Shown: positions 5,421 to 6,805 of the stretch, in pieces
How the letters are laid out: each line of letters begins with the position of its first letter
How positions within the stretch are numbered: the first letter of the stretch is position 1
From: a candidate division FCPU426 bacterium
Lineage (GTDB): Bacteria; Oederibacteriota; PGYV01; Palsa-1178
Length of the DNA stretch: 6,805 nucleotides
Assembly (NCBI GenBank): GCA_003167475.1
Contig: PMTB01000201.1
Location: 1-6,805, forward strand
Direction: 5' to 3'
Made by a program: the position numbers and the translations under genes
The notes under the pieces: model-generated
Seen by the model: only the letters and a program-made list of their open reading frames with translations
The model's database searches: none
What the model was told of the DNA's origin: nothing

Positions 5421-6805
5421 TTACTGTGTCGCCGTTGATGGCGCTCCGTTATCGTAAGATGTTGTGTTTTTCGGATTTAACGATATGTCCCACAGCAGTT
5501 TGGATACCACGTCTATACCAAGCCCCTGGTCCGCGAACTGGTTGGAATTAAACTGAAGCTCAACGTTCGTGTTGAAAACAATGTTATACCAGTCGGCAAG
5601 GTCCACCGGATACTTCTGAAGTTTTCCGTAATCGTCTATCAGGTAAACTTTAAGGGTCAGGTTGGAGCCGTCGTTATAAACCCTGGTTACCTGCGCCGCG
5701 AGGTCCAGATTGCTGAAAAGCTGCAACTGGGAAACAGTGCCCGGATTGAAAACTTTGGCCGAGGCAGGAAGACTTGTTAACTGGATCAAAGGAGTGCCTG
5801 AAGCCGGCGCCTGGTACGTAGTGCCTGTGATTGAAGCGATAGCTTTGGTTATCAACACATTCTTCGCGTCTGTCTGAACCAGGGTTGGAAGCGACGATGA
5901 CACAAGCTCCGACAGGCTGTCTGTTATTTCAGCATAGTTCGTGAATGTCTTGTCATCCTCAAGCCTTATCCATCTGTTCGTCTGGTATCCCCCAAGTATG
6001 GGGACCGGCGTCTGCATCAGGACATAACGTTTGTGTTCCTTGATATCGTTATTGATAGCGAGCGAATATTCATAATCCAGGAGTTGGTATTTATTCGCGG
6101 TTGTATTCAGGTATGGGGCGGCAACATAAGCCCTCCCAGACGGATCAAGAACGCTGGCTGTGATGGCGGCTTCATATCCAAATTTACTGAGCATTTCCAC
6201 CTCGTCATCGCCGTTTGACATCCTTATCAGTTCATTTGTCCTGTATAACGCGGGCATGACGGGCGCAAGGGGTGCCGTTGATACCCATTCCCTGGCCCAG
6301 GCCGACTTCGGGATAACGGCCGGAAGATCGGTGTTAAATGTATTCTCGACCTTGAGGTAATCCATCCTCGCATCCCTCATGGTTATGGAAAGCAGGTCAA
6401 CATTTTTTGTATCCGGCCTGTATACATACTCTTCCATCCTTATCCTGTTGCCGTGCACGTCGGTCATGGTCTTGCCCAGGTGAAGATCGGCCTGCATTTG
6501 GTTGCTGACGTAGCCCATGTCCTGAACCGCGTGGCTGCGCGTATTGTTTAATTCTTTGTGAGCCCTGTCGGATAGGTATTTATGTATTTTATCAACAGCT
6601 TCGCTGTTCTTGGAATTGACACCGCCTACGGCTAGGTTTGTCTCGCTTGACCCTGTCACTTTCCCCGAAGCGTCCGTCTTCTGCCTCTGTATCAAAAATT
6701 CCTTTACACTGCCGTTTGTTGCTTTTAAGTTACGGAATACCTTAACGTCTTCCCTCATGCCGTTAAGTTGTGTTTTCACCTGCAGGAGGTTCTTAAGTTC
6801 CGAAG
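5421..6805 (-). CDS. Partial exported-type protein, paralogous to the FecR protein's C-terminal domain
   Basis: 460 residues are visible; the reading frame stays open through the right edge, so the true start is outside. A GTG at 6779 is in frame but has no convincing SD at the right distance, and the codons before it (SELKNLLQ) continue a helical, charged stretch, so I treat it as internal. The visible N-terminal part (~1-100) is a charged linker. Then, counting from that GTG, come LGKTMTDVHGNRIRMEEYVYRP (101-122, here split as LGKTMTDVHG then NRIRMEEYVYRP), TDLPAVIPKSAWAREW and, near the C-terminus, GIDVVSKLLWDISLNP. These align in order with the FecR protein encoded next. The middle section is Leu/Thr/Asn-rich without known motifs, and no membrane helix is visible. 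By analogy the missing N-terminus should carry a signal peptide and a FecR domain (inference, untested). The gene ends 13 bp before a strong terminator, so it belongs to an upstream transcription unit. The function is unknown; gene duplication is the simplest origin for the pair. Confidence 0.8.
   Translation of the reverse strand, partial: SELKNLLQVKTQLNGMREDVKVFRNLKATNGSVKEFLIQRQKTDASGKVTGSSETNLAVGGVNSKNSEAVDKIHKYLSDRAHKELNNTRSHAVQDMGYVSNQMQADLHLGKTMTDVHGNRIRMEEYVYRPDTKNVDLLSITMRDARMDYLKVENTFNTDLPAVIPKSAWAREWVSTAPLAPVMPALYRTNELIRMSNGDDEVEMLSKFGYEAAITASVLDPSGRAYVAAPYLNTTANKYQLLDYEYSLAINNDIKEHKRYVLMQTPVPILGGYQTNRWIRLEDDKTFTNYAEITDSLSELVSSSLPTLVQTDAKNVLITKAIASITGTTYQAPASGTPLIQLTSLPASAKVFNPGTVSQLQLFSNLDLAAQVTRVYNDGSNLTLKVYLIDDYGKLQKYPVDLADWYNIVFNTNVELQFNSNQFADQGLGIDVVSKLLWDISLNPKNTTSYDNGAPSTATQ

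Noticed and set aside
5421..6779. GTG at 6779 as the true start of the right-hand gene
   Set aside because: The frame continues to the window edge with coding-like helical sequence; the GGAGG-like bases nearby (AACCTCCTGCAG) are on the other strand in the minus-strand reading, and no signal peptide follows the GTG although the paralogue has one.
1..6805. tRNA, rRNA, CRISPR array, insertion sequence or riboswitch
   Set aside because: The only notable non-coding stretch is 5305-5420, fully explained by a terminator, a candidate promoter and an SD; no repeat-spacer pattern, transposase or terminal inverted repeats were seen.

Overview
The window reads as one strand of a diderm (Gram-negative-type) bacterium. 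Every gene I can support lies on the minus strand, so transcription runs from the right edge to the left edge. The diderm call rests on an exported protein with beta-barrel features ending in a terminal phenylalanine, on Sec signal peptides, and on a sigma-54-type activator. The sequence has mixed base composition and no marker that names a phylum. The exported proteins are not ones I recognise from well-studied species, and an uncultured lineage is plausible (inference only).

Right part (5421-6805): the 3' portion of a large exported-type protein whose start lies beyond the right edge. It is followed by a perfect 13-bp hairpin with T-runs on both sides (5376-5407), a likely terminator. The 116-bp gap to the next gene also holds a plausible promoter and a strong Shine-Dalgarno sequence.

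Middle and left part (5304 down to 1): four tightly packed genes, probably one operon. In transcription order they are: (i) a secreted protein with an N-terminal FecR domain and a long unrecognised C-terminal domain (3520-5304, TTG start); (ii) a predicted outer-membrane beta-barrel (2250-3503); (iii) a membrane-bound sensor histidine kinase (901-2244); (iv) an NtrC-family sigma-54-dependent response regulator (1-890, cut by the left edge inside its AAA+ domain). The gaps are only 16, 5 and 10 bp.

The main observation is that the C-terminal region of the FecR protein is clearly paralogous to the truncated gene upstream. Both carry the block GNRIR-x-EEYV-x-RP, then a DLP..IP..W...W block, then ID[IV]VSK..W near the C-terminus. 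The window therefore holds a tandem pair of proteins with a shared, apparently uncharacterised domain. One of them is locked into an operon with an outer-membrane barrel and a complete two-component system. A reasonable model (inference) is an envelope- or surface-sensing module: the FecR-type protein and the barrel form an envelope structure, and the kinase, with an extracytoplasmic Cache-like region, reports on it to a sigma-54 activator. No ECF sigma factor, anti-sigma transmembrane region or TonB receptor, the usual FecR partners, is visible. The kinase also has an unusual ATP-binding G1 box.
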